Source of the DNA: an uncultured Acidobacteriia bacterium
Lineage (GTDB): Bacteria > Acidobacteriota > Terriglobia > Bryobacterales > Bryobacteraceae
Direction: 5' to 3'
Assembly (NCBI GenBank): GCA_903851195.1
Contig: CAINNJ010000004.1
Coordinates: 1-64,000 of the forward strand
DNA length: 64,000 bases
Shown: one piece after another, positions 16,395 to 23,792 of the stretch
How the letters are laid out: each line of letters starts with the position of its first letter
Position numbering within the stretch: position 1 is the stretch's first letter
Notes under the pieces: model-generated
Databases searched by the model: none
Told to the model about the DNA's origin: nothing
The model's input: the letters and a program-made list of their open reading frames with translations, nothing else
Made by a program: the position numbers and the translations under genes

Positions 16395-18941
16395 ATGACG
16401 ACCTTTCCGCAGGACCTGAAGTACGGCATCCGGATGCTGGTGAATAAACCGGGATTTACAGCAGCGGCGGTGCTGGTGCTGGCGCTGGGGATCGGCGCGA
16501 ACAGCGCGGTGTTCAGCCTGGTGAATGCGTTCCTGCTGAAGCCGCTGGCGGTGCGGGAACCGGAGCAGCTAAGCGGGCTTTACAGCCGGGATGTGAAGCA
16601 TCCGGATGTCTACCGGGCGTTCTCGTATCCGAACTATCTGGATATCCGGGAGAATCACGCGGTATTCAGCAGCTTGATGGCGCACACGCTGGCGATGGTG
16701 GGCATTACGGAAGGCGAGACGACGCGGCGGGCGTTCGCGGGCATTGTGTCGTCGAATTACTTCAGCACGCTGGGCGTTTCTCTGCTGCAAGGCCGGACGT
16801 TCACGCCGGAGGAAGAGAAGCCGGGGGCGGCCGGATTGCCGGTGATCGTGTCGCATGCGTTCTGGAAGAAGACGGGGCGGAATCCACAGTTGTTGGGCAG
16901 CCCGCTGCGCATTAACGGACGCGTGTTCACGGTGGTGGGGATCACGCCGGAGGGCTTCAGCGGAACGACGGCGCTGGTGAGTCCGGACATCTTTGTCCCG
17001 CTGGGCGTTTACGGCCTGGTGATGAACGATTTCGAGACCCAGGGCAAGCCGCTGACGGCGCGGGACAACGCGTCGCTGATCCTGGTGGGGCGATACCGCG
17101 AAGGCATGACGCAGGCGGGCGCGGCGGCGCCGCTGGCGGTGTTGTCGTCGCAGATGGAGCAGGCGTATCCGGCGGTGAATAGAGATCAGGCGCTGCTGGC
17201 GAGACCGCTTTCGCGCATGAGCATTTCGACGAATCCGTCAACCGATTCGTCGATGCGGTTGCCGGCGATTCTGCTGCTGTCGCTTTCGGCGGTGGTGCTG
17301 CTGATTGCGTCGCTGAACCTGTCGAACATGATGATGGCGAGGGGCGCGGCGCGGCGCAAGGAGATCGCGATCCGGCTGGCGATCGGCGGCGGGCGCGGGC
17401 GCATTGTGCGGCAGCTGATCACCGAGGGGATGCTGCTGGCGATGCTGGGCGGCGCGGGCGGCCTGCTGCTGGCGTCCTGGAGCACCACGCTGCTGATCTC
17501 TTCGCTGCAGAGGCTGGCGCCGCTCGATCTGGTGTATGACGCGAGTCCGGACATCCGTGTGGTGGGCGCGACGCTGGCGTTCTGCGGGCTGAGCACGGTG
17601 GTGTTCGCGCTGTTTCCGGCGTGGAAGCTCTCGAAGCCGGACATGTGGTTCGACCTGAAGGAGAACACCGGAGAAGACGTGGCGGGCGGGGCGCGGCGGC
17701 TGTTTTCGCGCGGCAATCTGCTGGTGATGGGGCAACTGTCTTTGTCGCTGATGATGCTGACGGCGGCGGGGATGTTTATCCGGAGCGCGATGCGGGCGGC
17801 CGATGTGCAGCCCGGTTTTTCGATGAACAACGAGGTGATTGCGGAGACGGATCCGAGCCTGATCAATTACGACGAGGCGCGCGGTCGGCGGGTGTATGCG
17901 GAAGTGACGGAACGGCTGCGGCGGCTGCCCGGCGTGCAGAGCGTGGGGCTGGCGGCTACGGTGCCGTTCGGGATGGTCAGTCTGGGGAAGAGCATCTTGC
18001 CGGCCGGGACGAAGGCGTCGAAGGAAAATCCGGGCGTCAGCGCGCGCTACAACGTGGTGACGGGCGAGTATTTCGCCACGCTGGGGATTCCGCTGCTGCG
18101 GGGCCGGTCGTTCTCGGCGGCCGAGAACGGCGCAAGCGCGAAGAGTCACGTGGCGGTGCTGGATCGGCTGGCGGCTGCGAAGTTGTGGCCGGGCGGCGAG
18201 GCGCTGGGAAAACGCATCCGGCTGGATGAAGGGGGCGCGGGCGGCGGCATCGGGATTTCGACCGACGTGGCGGAGGCGAGGCCGGAGGACCTGGAAGTGG
18301 TGGGAGTGGTCGGCGAGATTCGCGAGGGGATTCTGGGTGGCACGGGGCCGACGCCGCATGTCTATGTGCCGTTCGGGCAGAACTATCTGGCGAACATGCA
18401 GATTCATCTGAAGACGTCGGCGGGTGTGCCCGAAGCGCAGATGCTGGAAGGGGTGCGGCGGGAGATTCGGGCCGTGGATGAGCGGCTGCCGCTACTGGCG
18501 CTGCGGACCATGCGGGGACATCTGGAAGCGGGCGTGGATCTGTGGGTGATGCGGACGGGGGCGACGGTGCTCGAGATCTTCGGCGGCGTGGCGCTGTTTC
18601 TGGCGGTGATCGGGCTGTATGCGGTGAATGCGTATACGGTGTCGCGGCGAACGCGGGAGATCGGGATCCGGATGGCGCTGGGCGCGGATACGGGGACGAC
18701 GCTGGGGATGGTGCTGCGGGAAGGGCTGCGGGTGACGGCGGCGGGGATCGGGCTGGGGCTGCTGCTGGCGGTGGGGCTGAGTCAAGTGCTGGCGGGCGTG
18801 CTGTATGAGGTGGGGGCGTTCGATCCGGTGGTGTTGGGGATCGCGCCGCTGCTGCTGGGAGCGGTCGCGTTGCTGGCTTGTTATGTGCCGGCGCGGCGGG
18901 CGGCGCGGGTGGATCCGATGGTGGCTTTGCGGTGCGAGTAG
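16395..18941 (+). CDS. Duplicated orphan FtsX/MacB-like permease (acidobacterial ADOP type)
   Basis: 848 residues from ATG 16395. An N-terminal transmembrane helix (about 20-42, AAAVLVLALGIGANSAVFSL) is followed by a MacB-type periplasmic core, then three helices (about 285-420 region; ILLLSLSAVVLLIASLNLSN, LLAMLGGAGGLLLASW). The whole unit then repeats: a second periplasmic core and a final FtsX-like set (VLEIFGGVALFLAVIGLYAV, VTAAGIGLGLLLAV, LLLGAVALLACYV). This is the layout of the duplicated orphan permeases abundant in Acidobacteria. They carry MacB_PCD and FtsX domains twice in one chain and have no cognate ATP-binding protein next door; none is seen here either. Transported substrate unknown. 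Codons end mainly in G, like the rest of the right-hand region. Confidence 0.92.
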   Translation: MTTFPQDLKYGIRMLVNKPGFTAAAVLVLALGIGANSAVFSLVNAFLLKPLAVREPEQLSGLYSRDVKHPDVYRAFSYPNYLDIRENHAVFSSLMAHTLAMVGITEGETTRRAFAGIVSSNYFSTLGVSLLQGRTFTPEEEKPGAAGLPVIVSHAFWKKTGRNPQLLGSPLRINGRVFTVVGITPEGFSGTTALVSPDIFVPLGVYGLVMNDFETQGKPLTARDNASLILVGRYREGMTQAGAAAPLAVLSSQMEQAYPAVNRDQALLARPLSRMSISTNPSTDSSMRLPAILLLSLSAVVLLIASLNLSNMMMARGAARRKEIAIRLAIGGGRGRIVRQLITEGMLLAMLGGAGGLLLASWSTTLLISSLQRLAPLDLVYDASPDIRVVGATLAFCGLSTVVFALFPAWKLSKPDMWFDLKENTGEDVAGGARRLFSRGNLLVMGQLSLSLMMLTAAGMFIRSAMRAADVQPGFSMNNEVIAETDPSLINYDEARGRRVYAEVTERLRRLPGVQSVGLAATVPFGMVSLGKSILPAGTKASKENPGVSARYNVVTGEYFATLGIPLLRGRSFSAAENGASAKSHVAVLDRLAAAKLWPGGEALGKRIRLDEGGAGGGIGISTDVAEARPEDLEVVGVVGEIREGILGGTGPTPHVYVPFGQNYLANMQIHLKTSAGVPEAQMLEGVRREIRAVDERLPLLALRTMRGHLEAGVDLWVMRTGATVLEIFGGVALFLAVIGLYAVNAYTVSRRTREIGIRMALGADTGTTLGMVLREGLRVTAAGIGLGLLLAVGLSQVLAGVLYEVGAFDPVVLGIAPLLLGAVALLACYVPARRAARVDPMVALRCE

Positions 18942-18945
18942 GGCG

Positions 18946-20058
18946 CTAACCGGGGAAGCGGCGAACGTAGGTGGCGCGCGGCAGGCCGGAGGCGATGGCG
19001 CGTTTGCGGAGCGCGGCGGCTTCGTCTTCAGAGAGATTGCGGCCGATGACGACGAGATGCAGGGTGCGGGCGGCGCGGGCTTCGAAGACTTCGGCGCGGA
19101 AACGCGGGAATTTGCGGGAGACGGACTGGGCGCGCTTTTCGGCGGCGGTGCGCGCGCCGTAGGTGGCGACGACTACCGCCCAGTTTCCGTCGGATTTTGG
19201 TTCGGGAGTGACGGACGCGGCCGCGGGTTTCGGAGTTGCCGGGGCCGGCGCGGTGATGGTGGCGGCCGCGGGGGTTGGGGCTTCGGGGTGAGTGCCGGTG
19301 CGAAAGGCCGCGATCACGCCCAGAAGCAGAACCATGGCGGCGGCTCCCAGGGCCAGCGTTCGGGTGGCGGGACGGTTTGGCGGCGGTGGTGGAGGTTCGG
19401 GCCTGGGGGTCGCTGCCTGCAGAGGCTCAGGTACGGCGGCAGGCGGGTTGATCTCGGCTTCGATGCGGTCGACGGTCCAGCGCTTTTCGGGATCGGGGTC
19501 GAGGCAGCGCTGGATGATCCGGCGATACGGGTCGCCAGCGCCCGCGTCCAGAGCCGTGCTGAGAAGTTCGCCGAGGGCGTGAATGTCTTCCTGCTGCAGG
19601 GTACGGCTCGGCGCTCGCACGACCCGATCCGACGAGAGCTTCAGCTGGTCGCCGCAGGCCATCACGTTGGAAGGGCGCAGAGCGGTGTGTGCATAGCCGT
19701 TGCGGTGCAAATAGCCGAGAGCCGCGAGCGTGGGGTCGAGCAGTTCGCGCGCGTCGGACTCGGGGAGGCGGCGTTCGGCGAGCACGCCCGCGAGGGTCTC
19801 GTCGGCGCGCTCCATGACCACGTAGCGGAGCGACACGCCATGGAGGATGCAGGAACCGGTGGCGCGGAGGCGGATCAGATTCGGGTGGTCGAGGGAGAGG
19901 TCTCCATCAGGCGCCCCTGTATCCGCACGGAATTTGATGGCCGCCCCATTATCCAGCGCCTCATTATCGAGTTCATAGACGGCGCTGTCCGGCGTGGCGC
20001 CGAGGAGGGCGCCGACGGTGCCGACACCTTCGAGAAACGTTCCCTGAAGATCCTGCAT
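18946..20058 (-). CDS. Pseudokinase - transmembrane - SPOR-domain protein
   Basis: 370 residues from ATG 20058, which shares one base with the bactofilin stop (TAATG). Residues 1-205 have a Ser/Thr-kinase fold: Lys42 in AAIK, a DHPNLIRL-type stretch (57-64), and the catalytic-loop equivalent HTALRPSN (124-131), in which the catalytic Asp is Ala126. The DFG position reads LSSD (141-144). Both catalytic/metal aspartates are therefore missing, so it is predicted to be a pseudokinase, although Asn131 and the Lys remain. A Pro-rich stretch (205-230), one membrane helix (235-252, LALGAAAMVLLLGVIAA), an Ala/Pro linker and a C-terminal SPOR domain (about 291-368) follow. SPOR domains bind denuded septal peptidoglycan. 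The protein should link a cytoplasmic bactofilin scaffold with the cell wall. Confidence 0.88.
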   Translation of the reverse strand: MQDLQGTFLEGVGTVGALLGATPDSAVYELDNEALDNGAAIKFRADTGAPDGDLSLDHPNLIRLRATGSCILHGVSLRYVVMERADETLAGVLAERRLPESDARELLDPTLAALGYLHRNGYAHTALRPSNVMACGDQLKLSSDRVVRAPSRTLQQEDIHALGELLSTALDAGAGDPYRRIIQRCLDPDPEKRWTVDRIEAEINPPAAVPEPLQAATPRPEPPPPPPNRPATRTLALGAAAMVLLLGVIAAFRTGTHPEAPTPAAATITAPAPATPKPAAASVTPEPKSDGNWAVVVATYGARTAAEKRAQSVSRKFPRFRAEVFEARAARTLHLVVIGRNLSEDEAAALRKRAIASGLPRATYVRRFPG

Positions 20059-20459
20059 TAACCTTCTTCCGCCGTGGTGAGATTTGAGTCCGGTTCGGCA
20101 GGCCACCTGGTCACGATATCGATGCTGCCTTTGAAGTACGCGCCGTCTTCGATGACGATGCCAGCGGTCCGCACATTGCCGATGAGACGCGCGCCGGTGC
20201 GGATGGAGATCGTCCCGGTGGTTTCGACGTTGCCGTCGATTTCGCCCTGCAGATCGACTTCGCGGGCGCGGGCGCCGGAGTCGGCTTTGCCGTGGGGACC
20301 GATGGTGAGGCGGCAGTTGCCGACTTCCAGAGTGCCCTGCACGGCGCCATCGATGTAGATATCCTGATCGCTCCTGACGCTGCCACGGATCACGGTGTTC
20401 CTGCCGATCAGCGCCATGCTTTTCAGCGCCTCATTCTGGGCGCGGGGTTTTTCCCACAT
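20058..20459 (-). CDS. bacA: Bactofilin (polymer-forming cytoskeletal protein)
   Basis: 133 residues. The bactofilin (DUF583) core runs from about 15 to 115: ALIGRNTVIRGSVRSDQDIY, then IDGAVQGTLE, LTIGPHGKADSGARAREVD, LQGEIDGNVETTGTI, ARLIGNVRTAGIVIEDGAYF and KGSIDI. The regular Gly/Ile spacing builds the right-handed beta-helix that self-assembles into filaments. The short N-terminus (MWEKPRAQNEA) could serve as membrane-association tail; the C-terminus is polar. An AGGAGG ribosome site lies at 20466-20472, about 7 bases before the ATG. It overlaps the start of the pseudokinase-SPOR gene by one base, so the two proteins are almost certainly made together and probably interact. Confidence 0.93.
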   Translation of the reverse strand: MWEKPRAQNEALKSMALIGRNTVIRGSVRSDQDIYIDGAVQGTLEVGNCRLTIGPHGKADSGARAREVDLQGEIDGNVETTGTISIRTGARLIGNVRTAGIVIEDGAYFKGSIDIVTRWPAEPDSNLTTAEEG

Positions 20460-20616
20460 GAAAATTCCTCCTCTGCACTTTTTACCGGCCGTCCAAATCG
20501 AATCACTGCGGCTTCGCAGGGAGATGGGAACCGAGGACGGCGGAATGTGTTGAACAGAGCACGCGATGCACGCGGCTCGCCATCCCGTCCTAAGTGTGGT
20601 TACAGCTTAAATTGAG
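20460..20616. promoter_or_regulatory. Intergenic region upstream of bactofilin operon
   Basis: 157 bases between the methyltransferase stop and the bactofilin start, both on the - strand. It holds the AGGAGG ribosome site (20466-20472), a small hairpin CTGCG-gctt-CGCAG (20506-20519), and a direct repeat GCACGCG-at-GCACGCG (20559-20574) that could be an operator. No confident -35/-10 pair for the - strand is visible. Confidence 0.35.
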
Positions 20617-21522
20617 TTACGGATTGTACAGGAACCAGGGGAAGCGATCGACGGGTAAGTGAGACCGTTTGATGGCGACGCACCAGGACTGTTCACCACG
20701 TAATTCCGTATCATAACCGTTCTCCGCGAGTAAGTGCAGCAGCGGAAGATGGGAAGCGAATTCGGCGATGTGCGTGGTGAAGAGTTTCGCCACTTCAAAG
20801 CCGGCGGCCTTCATGGTTTCGCCGAGTTCGTGAGCCGTGTATTCGCGCATATGGCCGATGTCCGGCGGGATGCCGGGCGCGGGCCTGGTGTAGAGGAAAA
20901 AGATCTGCGGGTTGTCATGCCCGTCGAGTGTTTTGGCTACGCTGGTGATGCTGCCGACGTTCGGTGTCGAGACAACCAGACAGCCGCCATCGCGCAGCAC
21001 GCGGCGGGATTCGAGCAGCAGATGCATGGGGTCGTAAATCATGTGCTCGATGATTTCGCCGGCGATGACGACATCGAAGTGGTTGTCGGGATACGGGAAC
21101 GGATCGCGCTCGGCATCGAAGTGATCGATATAACAGGAGAAATCGCCATCGGGAAACGGAACGACCTTGTGGTCCGTCTGGCCGGGCTTGCCGTAGTAAG
21201 CGCCGCGCACTTCTTTATAACCGGAGAGCTTCTGCAGCAGCGGGGTGATCTGCATGTAGCAGCCGAGTTCGAGGATGCGGCCGGCGGGGCCGGGCGGGGG
21301 GATCAGAGCGAGCGTGCGGGCGAGGCGGGGGATGTGTTTCGCGAGGTAGGCGCGGGCGTCGTCATCCGGCATGGGCATGTCGCGGAGAGCAGCTTCGGCG
21401 CGGGCGAGTTGCCGGGGATCGAAAGGCTCGGCGACGGGGTTGGCGGCGGACGAGAGATGGTAATTCAGGCGCCGCAGGAGATTGCGAAGGAGTTTGAGAT
21501 GAGCGGGCAGTTGCGGGGCCAA
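20617..21522 (-). CDS. Class I SAM-dependent methyltransferase
   Basis: 301 residues from TTG 21522; a stop codon lies two codons further upstream in frame and no ATG occurs before residue 49, so the TTG start is likely but lacks a clear ribosome site. The Rossmann core has motif I ILELGCYMQITPLL (about 83-96), an acidic motif near CYIDHFDAE, motif IV FDVVIAGEIIEHM and the post-motif GGCLVVSTPNVGSI. The variant EIIEHM with a following STPN is typical of methyltransferases acting on quinones or lipid/saccharide intermediates (Methyltransf_11/23). A basic N-terminal helix (HLKLLRNLLRRLNYHL) could attach it to membranes. Substrate unknown. It precedes the bactofilin gene on the same strand and diverges from the beta-helix gene. 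Confidence 0.82.
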   Translation of the reverse strand: MAPQLPAHLKLLRNLLRRLNYHLSSAANPVAEPFDPRQLARAEAALRDMPMPDDDARAYLAKHIPRLARTLALIPPPGPAGRILELGCYMQITPLLQKLSGYKEVRGAYYGKPGQTDHKVVPFPDGDFSCYIDHFDAERDPFPYPDNHFDVVIAGEIIEHMIYDPMHLLLESRRVLRDGGCLVVSTPNVGSITSVAKTLDGHDNPQIFFLYTRPAPGIPPDIGHMREYTAHELGETMKAAGFEVAKLFTTHIAEFASHLPLLHLLAENGYDTELRGEQSWCVAIKRSHLPVDRFPWFLYNP

Positions 21523-21544
21523 TGCTTAGTTTAGATTAGGATTC

Positions 21545-22849
21545 ATGCTGCCCTGGCTGCTGGCGATGTTGGTGGTGAATCCGCGCGTAATCGAATTGGC
21601 GGCGGGAGAAACGCATCTGCAGCGGCCGATGGTGATCGCGAAGGGCAGCCGGCAGGTGAGCATCCGGGGCAACGCGGCGGGGAGCACGCTGGTGCTGGAC
21701 GCGGGCTTCGAGGGCAGCGCGGCGATTGTAGTGGAAGGCGCGGAGGACGTGAGTCTTTCGGGTTTCGCGGTCCGCGGGAACCGGACGGAACTGAAGTCCG
21801 ACTGGTATTTGCCGGTCAAAGAGGAGGCGTTCGCGGATTTCTATTCGGGCAACGGGATTGTGGTGCGGGAGAGCAAGCGCGTGGCGATCCGGGATGTGCA
21901 GTTTCGGTTGATCCGCGCGTTTCCGGTGCTGGTGAATCAGTCTGCCGGGGTGACGATCGAGGGCGTTCGGATCGAGGACTGCGGCACGCTGAATCCGGCG
22001 GGCCGGAACAATACGACCGGCGGGATTTTGCTGGAAGAGGGCGTGAGCGAGTTCGAGGTGCGGCGGTCGACGATCCGGCGGATTACGGGGAACGGGATCT
22101 GGACGCATTCCTATGCGCGGTCGGCGCGGCAGGCGGGCGGGGTGATTCGCGGGAACAGCATTTCGGTGGTGGGGCGGGATGCGATTCAGGTGGGTCACGC
22201 GACGGGGGTGCGGGTGGAGGGGAACACGGGGAGCGAACTGGGTTTTCCGGTGGAGTACGTGGATGTGGAGCACCACGGGGTGGCGGTGGCGCTGGATACG
22301 GCGGGCAATGTGGACCATTCGGTTTATGCGAATAACCGGTTTACGGATGTGAACGGGCAGTGCATCGATCTGGACGGGTTTCACGACGGGTCGGTGACGG
22401 GGAATTCGTGTGTAAACGGGAAGGCCGCGGGAGCGTATCCGGCATCGCACTATGCGATTGTGTTCGGGAATAACGATCCGGCGGCGGATTCGTCGCACAT
22501 TGTGATTTCGGGGAATACGGTGCAGGGGTTCGCGTATGGCGCGGTGTTTCTGACGGGGTCGCGGAACACGGTAGAGAACAACCGGTTTCTGGATGTGAAC
22601 CGGGCGCACTGCGGGAGTTTGCCTTTGAGCGCGGTCTGCAATTATGCGGTGGCGGAACAGCCGGATCTGCTGCGAAGCGGGATCTATCTGGCGGGCAACG
22701 GCGGGCGGCCGGTGGCGACGAAAGACAACGTGATCCGGGGGAATGTGATCACGGGGTTCGGGATGGCGAAGAACGGCGTGGCGGCCGGGCCGGGGGTGGG
22801 TCTGGACGCGAATGTGGTGGCCGGGAACAGTTGCCGGGATGTGCCTTAG
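21545..22849 (+). CDS. Exported right-handed beta-helix repeat protein
   Basis: 434 residues; an AGG lies 5 bases before the ATG. The short hydrophobic start (MLPWLLAMLVV) may be a signal sequence without a long n-region. The rest is made of PbH1-type turns: repeated G-N-x-I/V and N-x-F patterns such as GNGIVVRESKRVAIRDVQF, VIRGNSISVVGRDAIQVG, VISGNTVQGFAYGAVFLTG, TVENNRFLDV and VIRGNVITGFGMAKNGV. This is the fold of pectate lyase-like and parallel beta-helix carbohydrate-active proteins. No canonical lyase or glycosidase catalytic cluster stands out, so a polysaccharide-binding or lyase role is only a possibility. It is followed by a hairpin-rich intergenic region. Confidence 0.82.
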   Translation: MLPWLLAMLVVNPRVIELAAGETHLQRPMVIAKGSRQVSIRGNAAGSTLVLDAGFEGSAAIVVEGAEDVSLSGFAVRGNRTELKSDWYLPVKEEAFADFYSGNGIVVRESKRVAIRDVQFRLIRAFPVLVNQSAGVTIEGVRIEDCGTLNPAGRNNTTGGILLEEGVSEFEVRRSTIRRITGNGIWTHSYARSARQAGGVIRGNSISVVGRDAIQVGHATGVRVEGNTGSELGFPVEYVDVEHHGVAVALDTAGNVDHSVYANNRFTDVNGQCIDLDGFHDGSVTGNSCVNGKAAGAYPASHYAIVFGNNDPAADSSHIVISGNTVQGFAYGAVFLTGSRNTVENNRFLDVNRAHCGSLPLSAVCNYAVAEQPDLLRSGIYLAGNGGRPVATKDNVIRGNVITGFGMAKNGVAAGPGVGLDANVVAGNSCRDVP

Positions 22850-22878
22850 GTGGGCGGTAGTTCTTCGACCGGGTGGTG

Positions 22879-22947
22879 GCGCCGGTTACCAACCGGCGCG
22901 CAGTTTAACAAACTGCCCCACAAAACCTGTGTTTTGCAATGGTGGGG
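22879..22947. repeat. Three abutting intergenic hairpins
   Basis: Between the beta-helix gene and the convergent DUF1080 gene there are three head-to-tail palindromes. The first is GCGCCGGTT-acc-AACCGGCGC (22879-22899, 9-bp stem). The second is GCAGTTT-aac-AAACTGC (22900-22916, 7-bp stem). The third is a compound hairpin with outer CCCCA/TGGGG and inner CAAAAC-ctgt-GTTTTG (22916-22947). None is followed by a T run, so they are not classical terminators. The design looks like a REP-type palindromic intergenic element; it could also act as a bidirectional 3' end for the two converging genes. Confidence 0.7.
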
Positions 22948-22957
22948 TGAGCAAAAA

Positions 22958-23767
22958 CTAGAACTCTTTCAGGCGGAAGTTGCGGTACTCGACTTTCATG
23001 GGCGGGCCGACGTGGACCTGGACGCCGATGAGACCTTCCATCATGCGGCCGGGCGTGGTGGCGTCGCCGGGCTTATCGTCGTCGATCACGACGCACATGG
23101 TGTGGCCGTTCAGGATGTGAATCAACACGTTGTTGCGGATGATGAGGTGGTAGGAATTCCAGTCCGGCGTGATGAGCGCGGCGAGGTCTTTGTCGTTGCC
23201 CAGTGAGGACAGGATGAGTGGTTTGCGTCCACCGACGACGTGGGTGATCTGGCCGCGGGTGGCGAGGAAGAGGCGGCCCTTCTCTTCGTAGTTCTGGCCG
23301 GTGTAGACGTTCTTACCGTCGATATCGGCCTGGTAGCCGCGCATGGCGAATTTGTTCGAGGGCGTAACGGGGTCGGGCACGACGACGCTGCGGTAATTGA
23401 TGCCGCTGTTGCCGTTGGCGGTCATGCGGTAGTCGACTTTGAGTTCGAAGTCTTTGGGGGCGCCGCCGCGCCAGATGATGAACGTGTTGCTCTTGACGAC
23501 GGTCTCCGGAGTGATCTCGCCGACGAGGCTGCCGGCCTCCCAACGCCAGTATTTCGGGTCGCCTTCCCAGCCATCCAGATTGCGGCCGTTGAAAAGAGGA
23601 CGGAAGCCGGCTTCGTCGCCCTGGAGGGCTTCGGGGCGGTCGCTCTGTTTGGGCTTGTACGGTTCGGCGGGGGCCTGGGCTTGGGCCTGGGCGGGGAGCG
23701 GGAGACAGACGCCTCCGAGAAGCGAAGTGACGAAGGCGGCGCGGCTGATGGGGTTTCCGGAACTCAT
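22958..23767 (-). CDS. Secreted DUF1080 protein (3-keto-disaccharide hydrolase-like)
   Basis: 269 residues. A signal peptide (about 1-30; ISRAAFVTSLLGGVCLPLPAQA) precedes a DUF1080 concanavalin-like jelly-roll domain (about 55-268). It opens with the typical FRPLFNGRNLDGWEGDPKYW, then VGEITPETVVKSNTFIIW, DFELKVDYRMTANGNSGI and GYQADID, and closes with GLIGVQVHVGPPMKVEYRNF. The family (GH-like, 3-keto-disaccharide hydrolases) is greatly expanded in Acidobacteria and Planctomycetes and acts on oligosaccharides outside the cytoplasm. The gene diverges from a methyltransferase gene with only 25 bases between the two starts, so promoters must lie partly within coding sequence. Confidence 0.9.
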   Translation of the reverse strand: MSSGNPISRAAFVTSLLGGVCLPLPAQAQAQAPAEPYKPKQSDRPEALQGDEAGFRPLFNGRNLDGWEGDPKYWRWEAGSLVGEITPETVVKSNTFIIWRGGAPKDFELKVDYRMTANGNSGINYRSVVVPDPVTPSNKFAMRGYQADIDGKNVYTGQNYEEKGRLFLATRGQITHVVGGRKPLILSSLGNDKDLAALITPDWNSYHLIIRNNVLIHILNGHTMCVVIDDDKPGDATTPGRMMEGLIGVQVHVGPPMKVEYRNFRLKEF

Positions 23768-23792
23768 GTGCTGTCTACGTTATCATTGCCCG

